Positions 55,973 to 63,839 are shown, counted from the first letter of the stretch. The stretch is DNA of 64,000 nucleotides from CAZSRX01 sp964609675 [NCBI: uncultured Bacteroidota bacterium] (GCA_964609675.1 CAZSRX010000023.1:6268-70267); one strand, 5' to 3'. The notes: generated from the letters alone by a model not told the origin. Made by a program: numbers and translations.

Positions 55973-56653
55973 ATGAATGACCGAATGGAGAACAAGCTAT
56001 CGATGTATTTAGCGGTTAAGGAAGTGCTGGAAGCGCACCGGGAGGTATGGCGCGGGATGCCGGCATTGTCGCGGGCGATCGACCGTTTTTACGAGCAATT
56101 GCTGACGCTGAATATCTTACGGGCGGAGCAGGAGGCGAGTACGAAGGGGGCGGCGATGAGCAAGCGGGACCGGAAGGCGGCTTTGATACGGGCGGCGCTG
56201 GCGGTGACGAGCAAGGTGAAGGCGTATGCGCACGAGACGGGCAACCGGGAGCTGGCGGAGACGGTGCGGTATTCGAAGAGCGACCTGGAGGATGCCCGGG
56301 ATACGACGCTGATGAATATTTGCCAGATGCTGTACGAGAAGACGGCGCCGCATGTGAAGGCGATGGCGGAGTATCAGCTGACGGATGCGGAGATGAGCGG
56401 GTTGCAAGCGGCGACGGCGGCTTATGAAGAGGTGTTGCAGAAGCCGCGGGAGGCCATCAGCAAGCGGAAATCGAGCGGGCAGGCGCTGACGGCGGCGATG
56501 AAGGAGACGGACGCCCTGCTGAAGGGCCGGATTGACGAATTGGTGAAGACGTTTCGGGAGACGCACGCGGAGGCGGTGCAGACGTATCTGAACGCGCGCC
56601 GGATTGTGGAGCATGGCCAGCGGAAAGCCAGTGCGGCGAAGGGCGAAGCCTAG
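55973..56653 (+). CDS. All-helical protein of unknown function
   Basis: 226-residue soluble, almost wholly alpha-helical protein rich in Ala, Glu, Lys and Arg (for example MSKRDRKAALIRAALAVTSK, TTLMNICQMLYEKTAPHV). It has no Cys-rich or catalytic motif. It resembles a group of uncharacterised ~200-residue helical proteins common in FCB genomes. Strong AAAAGGAG site. G+C is much higher than in the cassettes that follow, so it belongs to the chromosomal side of the integron boundary. It separates the recombinase from the attI-like site. Confidence 0.7.
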   Translation: MNDRMENKLSMYLAVKEVLEAHREVWRGMPALSRAIDRFYEQLLTLNILRAEQEASTKGAAMSKRDRKAALIRAALAVTSKVKAYAHETGNRELAETVRYSKSDLEDARDTTLMNICQMLYEKTAPHVKAMAEYQLTDAEMSGLQAATAAYEEVLQKPREAISKRKSSGQALTAAMKETDALLKGRIDELVKTFRETHAEAVQTYLNARRIVEHGQRKASAAKGEA

Positions 56654-56726
56654 GCGTCCGGATAAGCTGTACCCGGAGCGGCGAAGAAACCGCCGGCGGT
56701 ACCCGCGGCGGGGAGGGGCCAACCGG

Positions 56727-56753
56727 CAGGGACGGGGAAATACCCCGTCCCTG
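56727..56753. terminator. 11-bp GC-rich hairpin
   Basis: CAGGGACGGGG, AAATA loop, CCCCGTCCCTG, a perfect stem just upstream of the cassette promoter. It has no T-tail, so it may insulate rather than terminate. Confidence 0.5.
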
Positions 56754-56780
56754 TGACGGGCGAAGCCCATGCAAAGGCGC

Positions 56781-56809
56781 TTGACAGTGAGCCCAAAAAA
56801 TGTTATATT
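56781..56809 (+). promoter_or_regulatory. Candidate cassette promoter (Pc)
   Basis: TTGACA (56781-56786), 17-base spacer, TATATT (56804-56809), the same as the strongest promoter read elsewhere in the window. It points into the cassette array, 142 bases before the attI-like core, which is where integrons place Pc. Confidence 0.75.
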
Positions 56810-56849
56810 AAACGAAAGTTGTCCAATCTGTTATTTTGTTGAGGAAAAA

Positions 56850-56945
56850 ATGCCGGGTAAGCAGAGAAGGCCGGGCGAATTAGACGAAACAGGTTTATTT
56901 TTCCATAATTATACGAAGTACGACAAATTTTTCAAGTACGACTAA
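56850..56945 (+). CDS. 31-residue leader peptide ORF overlapping the attI-like site
   Basis: ATG 56850 follows GAGGAAAAA, a good ribosome site. The 31-residue product begins MPGKQRRPGELDE and ends TKYDKFFKYD; the repeated KYD comes from the two direct repeats of the site. It stops five bases before the attI-like core. In class 1 integrons a short ORF (ORF-11) across attI1 boosts translation of the first cassette; the same role is inferred here, with the GIY-YIG gene starting 39 bases downstream. Confidence 0.6.
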   Translation: MPGKQRRPGELDETGLFFHNYTKYDKFFKYD

Positions 56946-56957
56946 TTTGAGTTAGGC
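56916..56957 (+). other. Candidate attI site
   Basis: Two copies of AAGTACGAC (56916-56924 and 56934-56942, 18 bases apart) precede a core GTTAGGC (56951-56957). Direct repeats beside a GTTRRRY core is the layout of attI sites. It forms the left edge of the cassette array. Confidence 0.65.
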
Positions 56958-56984
56958 GCCATTGCCTCATAAAGGAGATCAGCT

Positions 56985-57521
56985 ATGACAAATCATTTAA
57001 AGAAATTTAAACCTTTTGGTCCTTATCAGGTTAATTATGATAATATGCCTGGCGGTAAACGTATAACAAAAGAGAATATTAAAAATTTCTGGGGAAAAAG
57101 TACAGAACTACAAGAAAAAGTTAAAACTAAAAAGGGCGTTTACATTTTTGGAATGACTGTCTCAAATGGAATTGTACCATGTTATGTCGGGAAAACGGTT
57201 AATAACTTTGAAAAAGAGTGCTTTACTGAACGTAATATAAATATTTATAACGGTGAGATAATACGTTATGAAAGAAATTACAAACCATTTTTATTTTTCT
57301 TAGTTTATCAACCACAAAAGAATCAAAAATTAACTGATAAGGTCATTCGCGAATTAGAAAATTATCTAATTAACTTAGCAGTTGATAAAAATCCTGATCT
57401 TGCAAATACTCGTGGAATCGAAGAAGATGATCGTTTTGTCATAGCTGATCTAGGAAGTGGTCGTGGTAAAGGAGGTTTAACAAAGCAAGGCAGTTTCTTC
57501 AGAAAAATGATGAATTATTAA
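56985..57521 (+). CDS. GIY-YIG-like nuclease domain protein (cassette 1)
   Basis: 178-residue protein. The two hallmark strands of the GIY-YIG fold are visible as GVYIF (51-55) and CYVGK (66-70), and a conserved Glu in VIRELENYLI (123-125) matches the metal-binding Glu. The usual Arg after the second strand is not obvious (FEKECFTERN). It may be a small nuclease or a catalytically altered relative. It is AT-rich, starts 33 bases after the attI-like core behind AAAGGAG, and stops 15 bases before its attC site. Role unknown; defence is a guess from cassette context. Confidence 0.75.
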   Translation: MTNHLKKFKPFGPYQVNYDNMPGGKRITKENIKNFWGKSTELQEKVKTKKGVYIFGMTVSNGIVPCYVGKTVNNFEKECFTERNINIYNGEIIRYERNYKPFLFFLVYQPQKNQKLTDKVIRELENYLINLAVDKNPDLANTRGIEEDDRFVIADLGSGRGKGGLTKQGSFFRKMMNY

Positions 57522-57536
57522 TTATGAGGCAACGGC

Positions 57537-57707
57537 GCCTAACAGGCGGTTAGGCGTTCGCTCAGTGCCATATGTAAAATAAGGGAAGGATTTAATTTAA
57601 AGAGAATAAGTTTTACATTAAATAACAAATTAGGCACTTCGCACATGCCCGCCGCCTTTCGAATTCTAGTGGCGGCGGTCACGTCGCCTACCCGCGGAAC
57701 GTTAGCT
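57537..57707 (+). repeat. attC site of cassette 1
   Basis: 171-base imperfect palindrome from GCCTAAC (R'') to GTTAGCT (R'). Inner arms AGGCGGTTAGGCG and CGCCTACCCGCG pair with small mismatches, followed by GTGCC/GGCAC, CCGCCGCC/GGCGGCGG and ATGTAAA/TTTACAT stems. Bases outside R'' (TTATGAGGCAACGGC) also pair with the start of the cassette, making a longer arm. Nearly identical to the sites at 58726 and 60313 except for the central loop. Confidence 0.85.
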
Positions 57708-57753
57708 GACATTGCGGCTCGCAATATAAAATATTAAACAGGAGTGCAATCTT

Positions 57754-58266
57754 ATGCCAGAGATAATCGGAAAGAGTCCTATCCCAGTTCCACTGTTCAT
57801 CCTAGGAAAGCTCGCCTTTCTCTTCTCGTTTTTGTTCGTGATCGTCAAGTGGTCAGATCTCGCCACTATGCATTTCGACAGCCCTTTGACACAGTTCATC
57901 GGGGTTGGCCTATTTCTAGCAGGGCTCGTCATAGTCATCGTCGGAGTACTCCAGCTCGGACAATCACGTGCATTTGGGCTTCCTGACAATCAGACAGAGC
58001 TCAAAACTCAAGGTCTTTACCGATTCACTCGCAATCCGATGTATCTGGGTGGATTCATCATGTGTATCGGTTCATGTTTCTACTCTATCCACTATGTGAA
58101 TGTGTTGTTGTTTGCCATTGCGCTGTCAACCCACGTTGCCGTTGTGAAACAGGAGGAGCGATTTCTTGCAGAGAGATTCGGGAAGCAGTGGCTGGAATAC
58201 CAGAAGCGTGTGCCACGATTCCTTGGGAGAATTCGCAGCAAAAGAGCTCGCCGCAACGGCGCATAA
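57754..58266 (+). CDS. Isoprenylcysteine-methyltransferase-like membrane protein (cassette 2)
   Basis: 170-residue inner-membrane protein of the ICMT/PEMT-like methyltransferase family. It has four predicted helices, the SAM-binding LKTQGLYRFTRNPMYLGG (RNPMY at 93-97) and the EE motif in KQEERFLAERFG (134-135). Bacterial members methylate small lipids or unknown substrates. CAGGAG ribosome site. The stop codon TAA is part of the attC R'' sequence GCATAAC. G+C is close to 50 percent, unlike cassettes 1, 4 and 5, so it has a different source. Confidence 0.85.
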   Translation: MPEIIGKSPIPVPLFILGKLAFLFSFLFVIVKWSDLATMHFDSPLTQFIGVGLFLAGLVIVIVGVLQLGQSRAFGLPDNQTELKTQGLYRFTRNPMYLGGFIMCIGSCFYSIHYVNVLLFAIALSTHVAVVKQEERFLAERFGKQWLEYQKRVPRFLGRIRSKRARRNGA

Positions 58267-58419
58267 CAAACGGCAAACCGGCACTCGCACATCGGATAGG
58301 CGAAAGTGAAGCAGAGTTTGGCTAGATGTAAAGTGCTCGCTCCATTGCTCGTTGCCCGAGCAATGGAGGATCAGTTCGATACGGGCAACTCGCAACGGCG
58401 GTTTGCCTAGACGTTAGGC
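58261..58419 (+). repeat. attC site of cassette 2
   Basis: 159-base imperfect palindrome from GCATAAC (R'') to GTTAGGC (R'). Inner arms CGGCAAACCG and CGGTTTGCC pair; the apex holds a perfect hairpin CTCCATTGCTCG/CGAGCAATGGAG. Unrelated in sequence to the other attC sites, but the same architecture. Confidence 0.85.
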
Positions 58420-58728
58420 GCCATGCGCCTTGAGAGCGCTACAGGATAGCTCTCACCTGCGATACCTTTATAGCGGAGAAAAAGATAAAAGATTTATAAG
58501 ATTTTGAAATTTACGTATGACAGCCTTATGATTTTTGATTATATTACAGTGTACTTTCGATCTTTTATCTTTTCTCCGTCTTAGAAATAAGTTGGAACGA
58601 AAATGACTCGTAAAAGACAATCGATTTTGTTAAGCGTGCAAGAAACTACAAAAAGATTCTGCAAATTTGCACGCAGTTACTCGTCATTTCGTTTTCAAAG
58701 AAGGTATCGCAGGGCGGCGCACAGCGGC
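58414..58728 (+). ncRNA. ORF-poor structured cassette 3, possible structured RNA
   Basis: No substantial gene. Instead, nested inverted repeats: GAGAGC/GCTCTC (58432-58454); an outer CCTGCGATACC (58456-58466) with GGTATCGCAGG (58703-58713), exact 11 bp; inside it, left arm CGGAGAAAAAGATAAAAGAT (58474-58493) with 58559-58578 (19-20 bp, one bulge); right arm AACGAAAATGACTCGTA (58596-58612) with 58678-58693, enclosing GCGTGCAA/TTGCACGC (58634-58674). This would fold as a two-armed junction. A 42-codon ORF (58603-58731) lies in the right arm. A second copy starts at 63922. Whether the fold acts as RNA or as single-stranded DNA is open. Confidence 0.55.
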
Positions 58729-58894
58729 TAACAGGCGGTTAGGCGTTCGCTCAGTGCCATATGTAAATTTAGAAAGTTTTGAGATATATAGAATGAGTTT
58801 TACATTAAATAACAAATTAGGCACTTCGCACATGCCCGCCGCCTTTCGAATTCTAGTGGCGGCGGTCACGTCGCCTACCCGCGGGACGTTAGGC
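58726..58894 (+). repeat. attC site of cassette 3
   Basis: 169 bases from GGCTAAC (R'') to GTTAGGC (R'). Same sequence as the cassette 1 site over both arms; the central loop is different and matches the cassette 4 site. Confidence 0.85.
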
Positions 58895-59085
58895 GCCATG
58901 ATACATTATCAATATTCTAACTTTTAAAAATCAATCTATTTCATGCAACGGTCTCATTATACTATGTTTTCATCAAATAATTTAGATTTCACTTCAACAT
59001 ATCTTCCATTTGCCCCTTGTTCACAGAGAATAATTAATGAATTAGTTATATTTTTTTATTCTATAGATTTAATATAAAGAGTTAT

Positions 59086-59439
59086 ATGTTTTGCAGTAAT
59101 TGTGGGAAAAATCTTGGTGATTCAAGTCATTGTGATAATTGTAGTGTATCTAAAAATTCAGATCAAAATGAATGTAATAAGTTTACAGAAAAAATTTTTA
59201 GTAATCCAAAAATAAATAATGATACAAAAAAATATTCATCTCATAACAATGAATCAAAGCTAAAGTTCAAAAAGGGAATGAGTTGTTTCCTTATATTTCT
59301 GTATTTGTTATTGCTTATTATTTGCTCTATTTTAACACCTTCTTTTCCGCCTGCCGGTATCGGTGTTTTATTTTTTTTTGGAATGATTATAATACTTATT
59401 ATAAATATTGTTCAAATCAATAATAAATTAAAGCATTGA
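59086..59439 (+). CDS. Zinc-ribbon membrane protein (cassette 4, gene 1)
   Basis: 117-residue protein with an N-terminal zinc ribbon (CSNCGK and CDNC pairs at about 3-19), a polar Asn/Lys-rich linker, and two hydrophobic helices (about 67-85 and 92-110). Zinc-ribbon plus membrane anchors is a common layout of small uncharacterised bacterial proteins. Very AT-rich, clearly unlike the host. It begins about 200 bases into the cassette and is followed 59 bases later by a second membrane gene. Confidence 0.65.
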   Translation: MFCSNCGKNLGDSSHCDNCSVSKNSDQNECNKFTEKIFSNPKINNDTKKYSSHNNESKLKFKKGMSCFLIFLYLLLLIICSILTPSFPPAGIGVLFFFGMIIILIINIVQINNKLKH

Positions 59440-59498
59440 ATGGTAATTATCATAATGCGATTTATATTTAACATTTTTTATTTTTATAGGTATGTTTT

Positions 59499-60293
59499 AT
59501 GGATAATATCAGTTACCTATCTACAAAAGACATTCATATATCTGTTTTGCTAAACCCAGTCCATCTTATAACAATATTTTCTTTTAGTCTTATATGTAGT
59601 TTATGTTTATTTATAGAATATTTTTCGATTATCGCAATGGTATTTACATTATTATTCATGTTAATATATTATATAATAAAATTATTAAAAAATATTTGGT
59701 TTTGGTTAATCGTTATAGGTTGTTTGATATTTCCGTTTATAACACCTTTTGTTGTAATATTTTTAATTATTGTAAGAATAACATACTTATGGGATCATAA
59801 ATTGGCTGTGTTTTATGGAATATTTTTATATTTGATTCCATTGGTTATTAATTTGTTATTTACGCAAATGGGAAGAAATTTATCTTTTTATTATAACCAA
59901 TATATGATTCTTATATCTTTTTTAGTATTTTTAATGACTACTTTAATCATCCATTTATTTCTTTTTTCCTTATATAAAAAAGGTTATGTGGTTAAAAACG
60001 CTATTATACTTATGCTGGAATTTCCCATTTTAATATTTTTATTATTATTATCAGTTTGTGGTATTTTAGATGGTCATTTATTTGACAAACCTGTAAATGA
60101 TTTCCATGGTCATGATGGACATATTCCTAATAATCACTATACTGACCCTCATTTTAGTGATCATCCTGGTTATCATGATGTTCATGCGTATGTTAGACAA
60201 GGGGCAAATGGTGATATGCAATTCGTTAAGGCTCACATAAGATCAAACCCTGATGGTATTATTGAAAATAATATTTCATATCGTGGGTATTGA
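59499..60293 (+). CDS. Multi-helix membrane protein with His-rich tail (cassette 4, gene 2)
   Basis: 264-residue protein with about six hydrophobic helices (residues about 15-195), then a soluble tail strikingly rich in His and Asp (about 200-250: GHDGHIPNNHYTDPHFSDHPGYHD, given here by its ends GHDGHIP and HPGYHD). The tail could bind metal. No family recognised. G+C is the lowest in the window. It ends 19 bases before attC. Forms a pair with the zinc-ribbon protein; a shared role is inference. Confidence 0.65.
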   Translation: MDNISYLSTKDIHISVLLNPVHLITIFSFSLICSLCLFIEYFSIIAMVFTLLFMLIYYIIKLLKNIWFWLIVIGCLIFPFITPFVVIFLIIVRITYLWDHKLAVFYGIFLYLIPLVINLLFTQMGRNLSFYYNQYMILISFLVFLMTTLIIHLFLFSLYKKGYVVKNAIILMLEFPILIFLLLLSVCGILDGHLFDKPVNDFHGHDGHIPNNHYTDPHFSDHPGYHDVHAYVRQGANGDMQFVKAHIRSNPDGIIENNISYRGY

Positions 60294-60312
60294 TTAATTT
60301 TTGTATCACGGC

Positions 60313-60481
60313 GGCTAACAGGCGGTTAGGCGTTCGCTCAGTGCCATATGTAAATTTAGAAAGTTTTGAGATATATAGAATGAGTTTTACATTAAATAAC
60401 AAATTAGGCACTTCGCACATGCCCGCCGCCTTTCGAATTTTAGTGGCGGCGGTCACGTCGCCTACCCGCGGAACGTTATGT
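60313..60481 (+). repeat. attC site of cassette 4
   Basis: 169 bases from GGCTAAC to GTTATGT. Differs from the cassette 3 site at only a few positions (for example AATTTTAGTGG for AATTCTAGTGG). Confidence 0.85.
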
Positions 60482-60599
60482 GCAACCCTATAAGACCACC
60501 GAATAGACAAAATCGGTTGACAATTAACTGACCGAATCGGAGAATAAGACCAATGAAAATTATAAATTTGCTTGAAGCAAAAAATTAATATACAAACTA

Positions 60600-61523
60600 A
60601 TGACAAACAGAATAGCAAAACCGTTCTTAAAGTGGGCAGGAGGTAAAACACAGCTAATTAAGGACATTGAAAAGGCTTTGCCAAAAGACATTTACAGTGA
60701 CAAATTTACCTACATTGAACCATTTGTAGGAAGCGGTGCGGTATTGTTTTGGATGTTAAACAACTTTCCAAATCTTAAAAAAGCTGTTATTAATGACATT
60801 AATGAAGACCTAATTAATACATACAAGACAATAGCTTCTAAACCGAAAGAATTGATTTCAATTCTTCAAATATTACAAAAAGAGTTTCACATGCTTGAAG
60901 GACAAGACGAAGCAAAAAAAGAATATTACTACGCTAAAAGAAAACTTTACAACAAAAGGAAAGAAGAACAAAGCGTACAAGCTGCTTTGTTTATTTTTCT
61001 CAATAGAACTTGCTTCAACGGGCTTTATCGAGTGAATAGCAAAAATGAATTTAATGTACCAATGGGCAGTTACAAACGACCGACAATTTGCGATAAGGAG
61101 AATATTTTGGCAGTGAGTCAAGCTTTGCGGAAAGTGGAAATCCTATGTGGTGACTATGAAGAAACTCTGAATTACGCTGACAACAACACACTGTTTTATT
61201 TCGATCCACCATACAAACCATTAAGCGAAACTTCGAGTTTCAACTCTTACGCAAAAGACGAGTTTAACGATGCTGAACAAATCAGACTAAGAGATTTTTG
61301 CCGTAAGCTTGATGCTTTAGGTTACACTTGGATTTTGAGTAATTCAGACGTTAAAGGCAAAGATCAAAACGACAATTTCTTTGATAATTTATATGCTGAT
61401 TTCAACATTCAAAGAGTTGAAGCAAGGCGTAACATAAATGCCAATCCAGAAAAAAGAGGGGCATTGAAAGAGTTATTAATTACAAACCGTGTTACAAGTC
61501 AAGAATATGTCAGAGCAGTTTAA
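60600..61523 (+). CDS. DpnM-like DNA adenine methyltransferase (cassette 5)
   Basis: 307-residue D12-class (alpha) N6-adenine methyltransferase that would methylate GATC. Motif I is FLKWAGGKTQLI (9-20), with EPFVGSGAV (40-48), and the catalytic DPPY is at 202-205 (YFDPPYKP). The usual length of Dam/M.DpnIIA. It is the first gene of a four-gene set and overlaps the DpnII-like endonuclease gene by 17 bases, giving coupled translation. A TTGACA at 60517 may belong to its own promoter, but the -10 is poor. Confidence 0.93.
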   Translation: MTNRIAKPFLKWAGGKTQLIKDIEKALPKDIYSDKFTYIEPFVGSGAVLFWMLNNFPNLKKAVINDINEDLINTYKTIASKPKELISILQILQKEFHMLEGQDEAKKEYYYAKRKLYNKRKEEQSVQAALFIFLNRTCFNGLYRVNSKNEFNVPMGSYKRPTICDKENILAVSQALRKVEILCGDYEETLNYADNNTLFYFDPPYKPLSETSSFNSYAKDEFNDAEQIRLRDFCRKLDALGYTWILSNSDVKGKDQNDNFFDNLYADFNIQRVEARRNINANPEKRGALKELLITNRVTSQEYVRAV

Positions 61524-62349
61524 AATCTTCTTATCACAATTGTCAGAAACAAACGCTACTCTTGACTATTTCACAGATTTTAAAAAAATTAAAACTAACG
61601 TAAACAAAATAGCAATCAAGCTAAATCAACTCAATTACTTAATTGGAAAGACAGATATTAAAGCCGCTGTAAAAGAGCTCTACGAAGAAAATCCCAAAGC
61701 ATTTGAAGTTTTAGATATTCTTATTGCAATCCGCAAAAACAAAAACGCTAAGACCTTTAATAACAAAGGTGAAATCGTGATGCTTGATTCCTATTTCACT
61801 TCGCCTGAAAGCATTTGTGAATACATTGAAGAAACCGGCTTAGGCGAAATTTTCCGAAACAAAGACGTTAAAAATTTAGTGGATTACGTTTTTGGTATTG
61901 AAGTCGGGTTAGACACAAACGCCAGAAAAAACAGGAGTGGTGAAAACATGTCAAAAGCAGTTTCGCTATTCTTTGATAAAGCCAAAATCTTTTATAAAAA
62001 AGAAGTAAGCAGCACTGCGTTCCCGGAAATTATGAGCTTGGGTACAGATGTTAAGCGTTTCGATTTCGTAATTAAAACAAAAAAGAAAACTTATCTAATT
62101 GAAACCAATTTTTACAATGGTGGTGGCTCAAAGTTAAACGAAACAGCAAGGTCATATTCTGATGTTGCACCTAAAATCAATCAATACAAAAACTACGAGT
62201 TTGTTTGGATAACAGACGGACAAGGTTGGCTTTCGGCTAAGAATAAATTGGAAGAAGCATACAACATTATTCCGAGTATGTATAACCTTACTACTTTAAA
62301 GAACTTTATTGAAAAAATAAAATCTGAAAATGTAATAAGCGAATGGTGA
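61507..62349 (+). CDS. DpnII-like restriction endonuclease (cassette 5)
   Basis: 280-residue type II restriction enzyme of the DpnII/MboI family, expected to cut unmethylated GATC. The family's catalytic block is visible: MSLGTDVKRFDFVI (acidic residue), then YLIETNFYNGGGSKLNE (Glu and the conserved NFYNGGGSKLNE loop). The start at 61507 gives MSEQFKIF inside the end of the methyltransferase gene. It overlaps the next gene by seven bases. Confidence 0.92.
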   Translation: MSEQFKIFLSQLSETNATLDYFTDFKKIKTNVNKIAIKLNQLNYLIGKTDIKAAVKELYEENPKAFEVLDILIAIRKNKNAKTFNNKGEIVMLDSYFTSPESICEYIEETGLGEIFRNKDVKNLVDYVFGIEVGLDTNARKNRSGENMSKAVSLFFDKAKIFYKKEVSSTAFPEIMSLGTDVKRFDFVIKTKKKTYLIETNFYNGGGSKLNETARSYSDVAPKINQYKNYEFVWITDGQGWLSAKNKLEEAYNIIPSMYNLTTLKNFIEKIKSENVISEW

Positions 62350-62897
62350 AAAAAATACCACATATGAAGGTCAAAGGGACTGAACCTTTAGTTACGATAG
62401 AAATTAATGACACCTATATTCTTGGGGTTTATCAGGGGACTTTATCTGATTATGATTTATTGCTTCGATACAGACAAAAAGATAGTTCAAGTAAATCAGG
62501 TTGGTCGAGAATAAGAACACCCAAACACATACATTGGGCAGTTGATGCAATTTTAAAAATGAATCATAATAGTATTGAAACAAAAAAGTTTCTAAACTTT
62601 TTAATTCAACAATGGGATAATCATATTAAACCATTGAAGTCTGATTCAGAGAGAAGCACTTTATTGGATGTAGAACTGTTAAAGAACGAAGCAAATCTTG
62701 AAGCTGCAAAGTATCCAGGACTTGCAAACAAAGGGGAATACAGCATTAAGTTTTTATATCTAATTGCTAAACTCTTGATGATACAAGAAAAAACAAACTT
62801 ATCTACTGCATATATGTTCAGAAATCTATTGAAAGCACTTGAAGAACATAAGGACATTTACAAAATAGTTGCAGTAGCAACACATAATAGAAGATAA
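62343..62897 (+). CDS. Unknown protein inside the DpnII-type system (cassette 5)
   Basis: 184-residue protein, not recognised. The first ~90 residues look beta-rich (VTIEINDTYILGVYQGTLSD, YDLLLRYRQKD, GWSRIRTPKHIHWAVDAI), the remainder is helical. No nuclease or methyltransferase motif is visible. The gene overlaps the endonuclease stop and is followed directly by the second methyltransferase start, so it is translationally embedded in the operon. The canonical DpnII operon has only three genes. It could be a regulator, an accessory subunit or a second defence effector. Confidence 0.7.
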   Translation: MVKKIPHMKVKGTEPLVTIEINDTYILGVYQGTLSDYDLLLRYRQKDSSSKSGWSRIRTPKHIHWAVDAILKMNHNSIETKKFLNFLIQQWDNHIKPLKSDSERSTLLDVELLKNEANLEAAKYPGLANKGEYSIKFLYLIAKLLMIQEKTNLSTAYMFRNLLKALEEHKDIYKIVAVATHNRR

Positions 62898-63839
62898 ATG
62901 CTTGTGCCTTATTTCAAGTCTGACGACAAAAACTTCTATCTCCTAAAAGGAGATACAATGGAACTTTTGCCTCGATTTGACCACAAGTTTGATATGGTTT
63001 TTGCTGACCCTCCCTATTTCCTATCAAACAACGGACTATCAATTCAGAACGGACAAATCGTAAGCGTAAATAAAGGCAATTGGGACAAATCCCACGGCTT
63101 TGAATACATAAACGAATTCAATCGCAAATGGCTTGCATTGGTTCGCGACAAAATGAAAGATGATGCAACTATTTGGATAAGCGGAACAATGCACAACATT
63201 TTTTCGGTTGGTCAAATTTTGACAGAATTAGGCTTTAAAATTTTGAACATTATTACTTGGGAAAAAACCAATCCTCCGCCAAATTTTTCCTGCCGTTATT
63301 TTACACATTCATCCGAGCAAATTATTTGGGCAAGAAAATCCGAAAAAGTTCCTCATTACTTCAACTACGAATTAATGAAAAAACTCAACGGAGACAAGCA
63401 AATGAAAGATGTTTGGAAACTTCCAGCAATTGCACCTTGGGAAAAATCTTGCGGCAAACATCCAACACAAAAACCACTTTCGGTTTTGACAAGACTAATT
63501 TTGGCTTCGACAAGGCCGAACACTTGGATTTTAGACCCATTTACAGGTAGTTCAACAACAGGAATTGCAGCTAATTTGACAAATAGACGTTTTTTAGGAA
63601 TTGACCAAGAAGAAGAATTTTTGACAATCAGCAAAAACAGAAAACTTGAAATTGAGAATCCTAAAACAGCAGCGACATTCAGACAAAAAATAGGTGGTTT
63701 CAACGACAAGAAAGAACTTGAATTATTTTTATTTGAAGAACCAACAGAAGAATATAAAACAGAGTTAAACTTGACGACAAAGAAGAAGGGCAGCACACAA
63801 CAGCAGTTTGGCGTAATGGCGGGTGACGTGGTAAAATGA
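62898..63839 (+). CDS. DpnA-like DNA methyltransferase (cassette 5)
   Basis: 313-residue beta-class adenine methyltransferase like M.DpnIIB (DpnA), which can methylate GATC including on single-stranded DNA. DPPY is at 37-40 (FADPPYFLSNNG) and the SAM motif comes later (DPFTGSSTTGIAA), the beta-class order. The conserved HPTQKP block lies between them. Start codon directly follows the previous stop. The stop codon lies inside the attC site of the cassette (63795-63927), so the last ~15 codons are part of attC. Confidence 0.93.
   Translation: MLVPYFKSDDKNFYLLKGDTMELLPRFDHKFDMVFADPPYFLSNNGLSIQNGQIVSVNKGNWDKSHGFEYINEFNRKWLALVRDKMKDDATIWISGTMHNIFSVGQILTELGFKILNIITWEKTNPPPNFSCRYFTHSSEQIIWARKSEKVPHYFNYELMKKLNGDKQMKDVWKLPAIAPWEKSCGKHPTQKPLSVLTRLILASTRPNTWILDPFTGSSTTGIAANLTNRRFLGIDQEEEFLTISKNRKLEIENPKTAATFRQKIGGFNDKKELELFLFEEPTEEYKTELNLTTKKKGSTQQQFGVMAGDVVK

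Larger units (their letters stand above)
56654..56984. other. Integron leader region
   Basis: 331 bases holding, in order, an 11-bp perfect hairpin (56727-56753), a consensus promoter (56781-56809), a 31-codon leader ORF (56850-56945), two direct repeats (56916-56924, 56934-56942), an attI-like core (56951-56957) and the start of the first cassette. Confidence 0.75.

Noticed and set aside
58603-58731. 42-codon ORF ending in the attC R'' of cassette 3
   Set aside because: Ending in attC is typical of cassette genes, but it lies within paired arms, is very basic and has a weak ribosome site; left as a possibility only.
58667-58927. Open frame of 86 codons across the cassette 3 attC site, with similar frames at the other attC sites
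   Set aside because: The frame is the translation of the conserved attC arms on either strand, starts without a ribosome site and has no gene-like body.
57537-60481. Repeats considered as a CRISPR array
   Set aside because: Repeats are about 170 bases, palindromic and separated by 0.5-1.6 kb cassettes; no short regular spacers and no cas genes.
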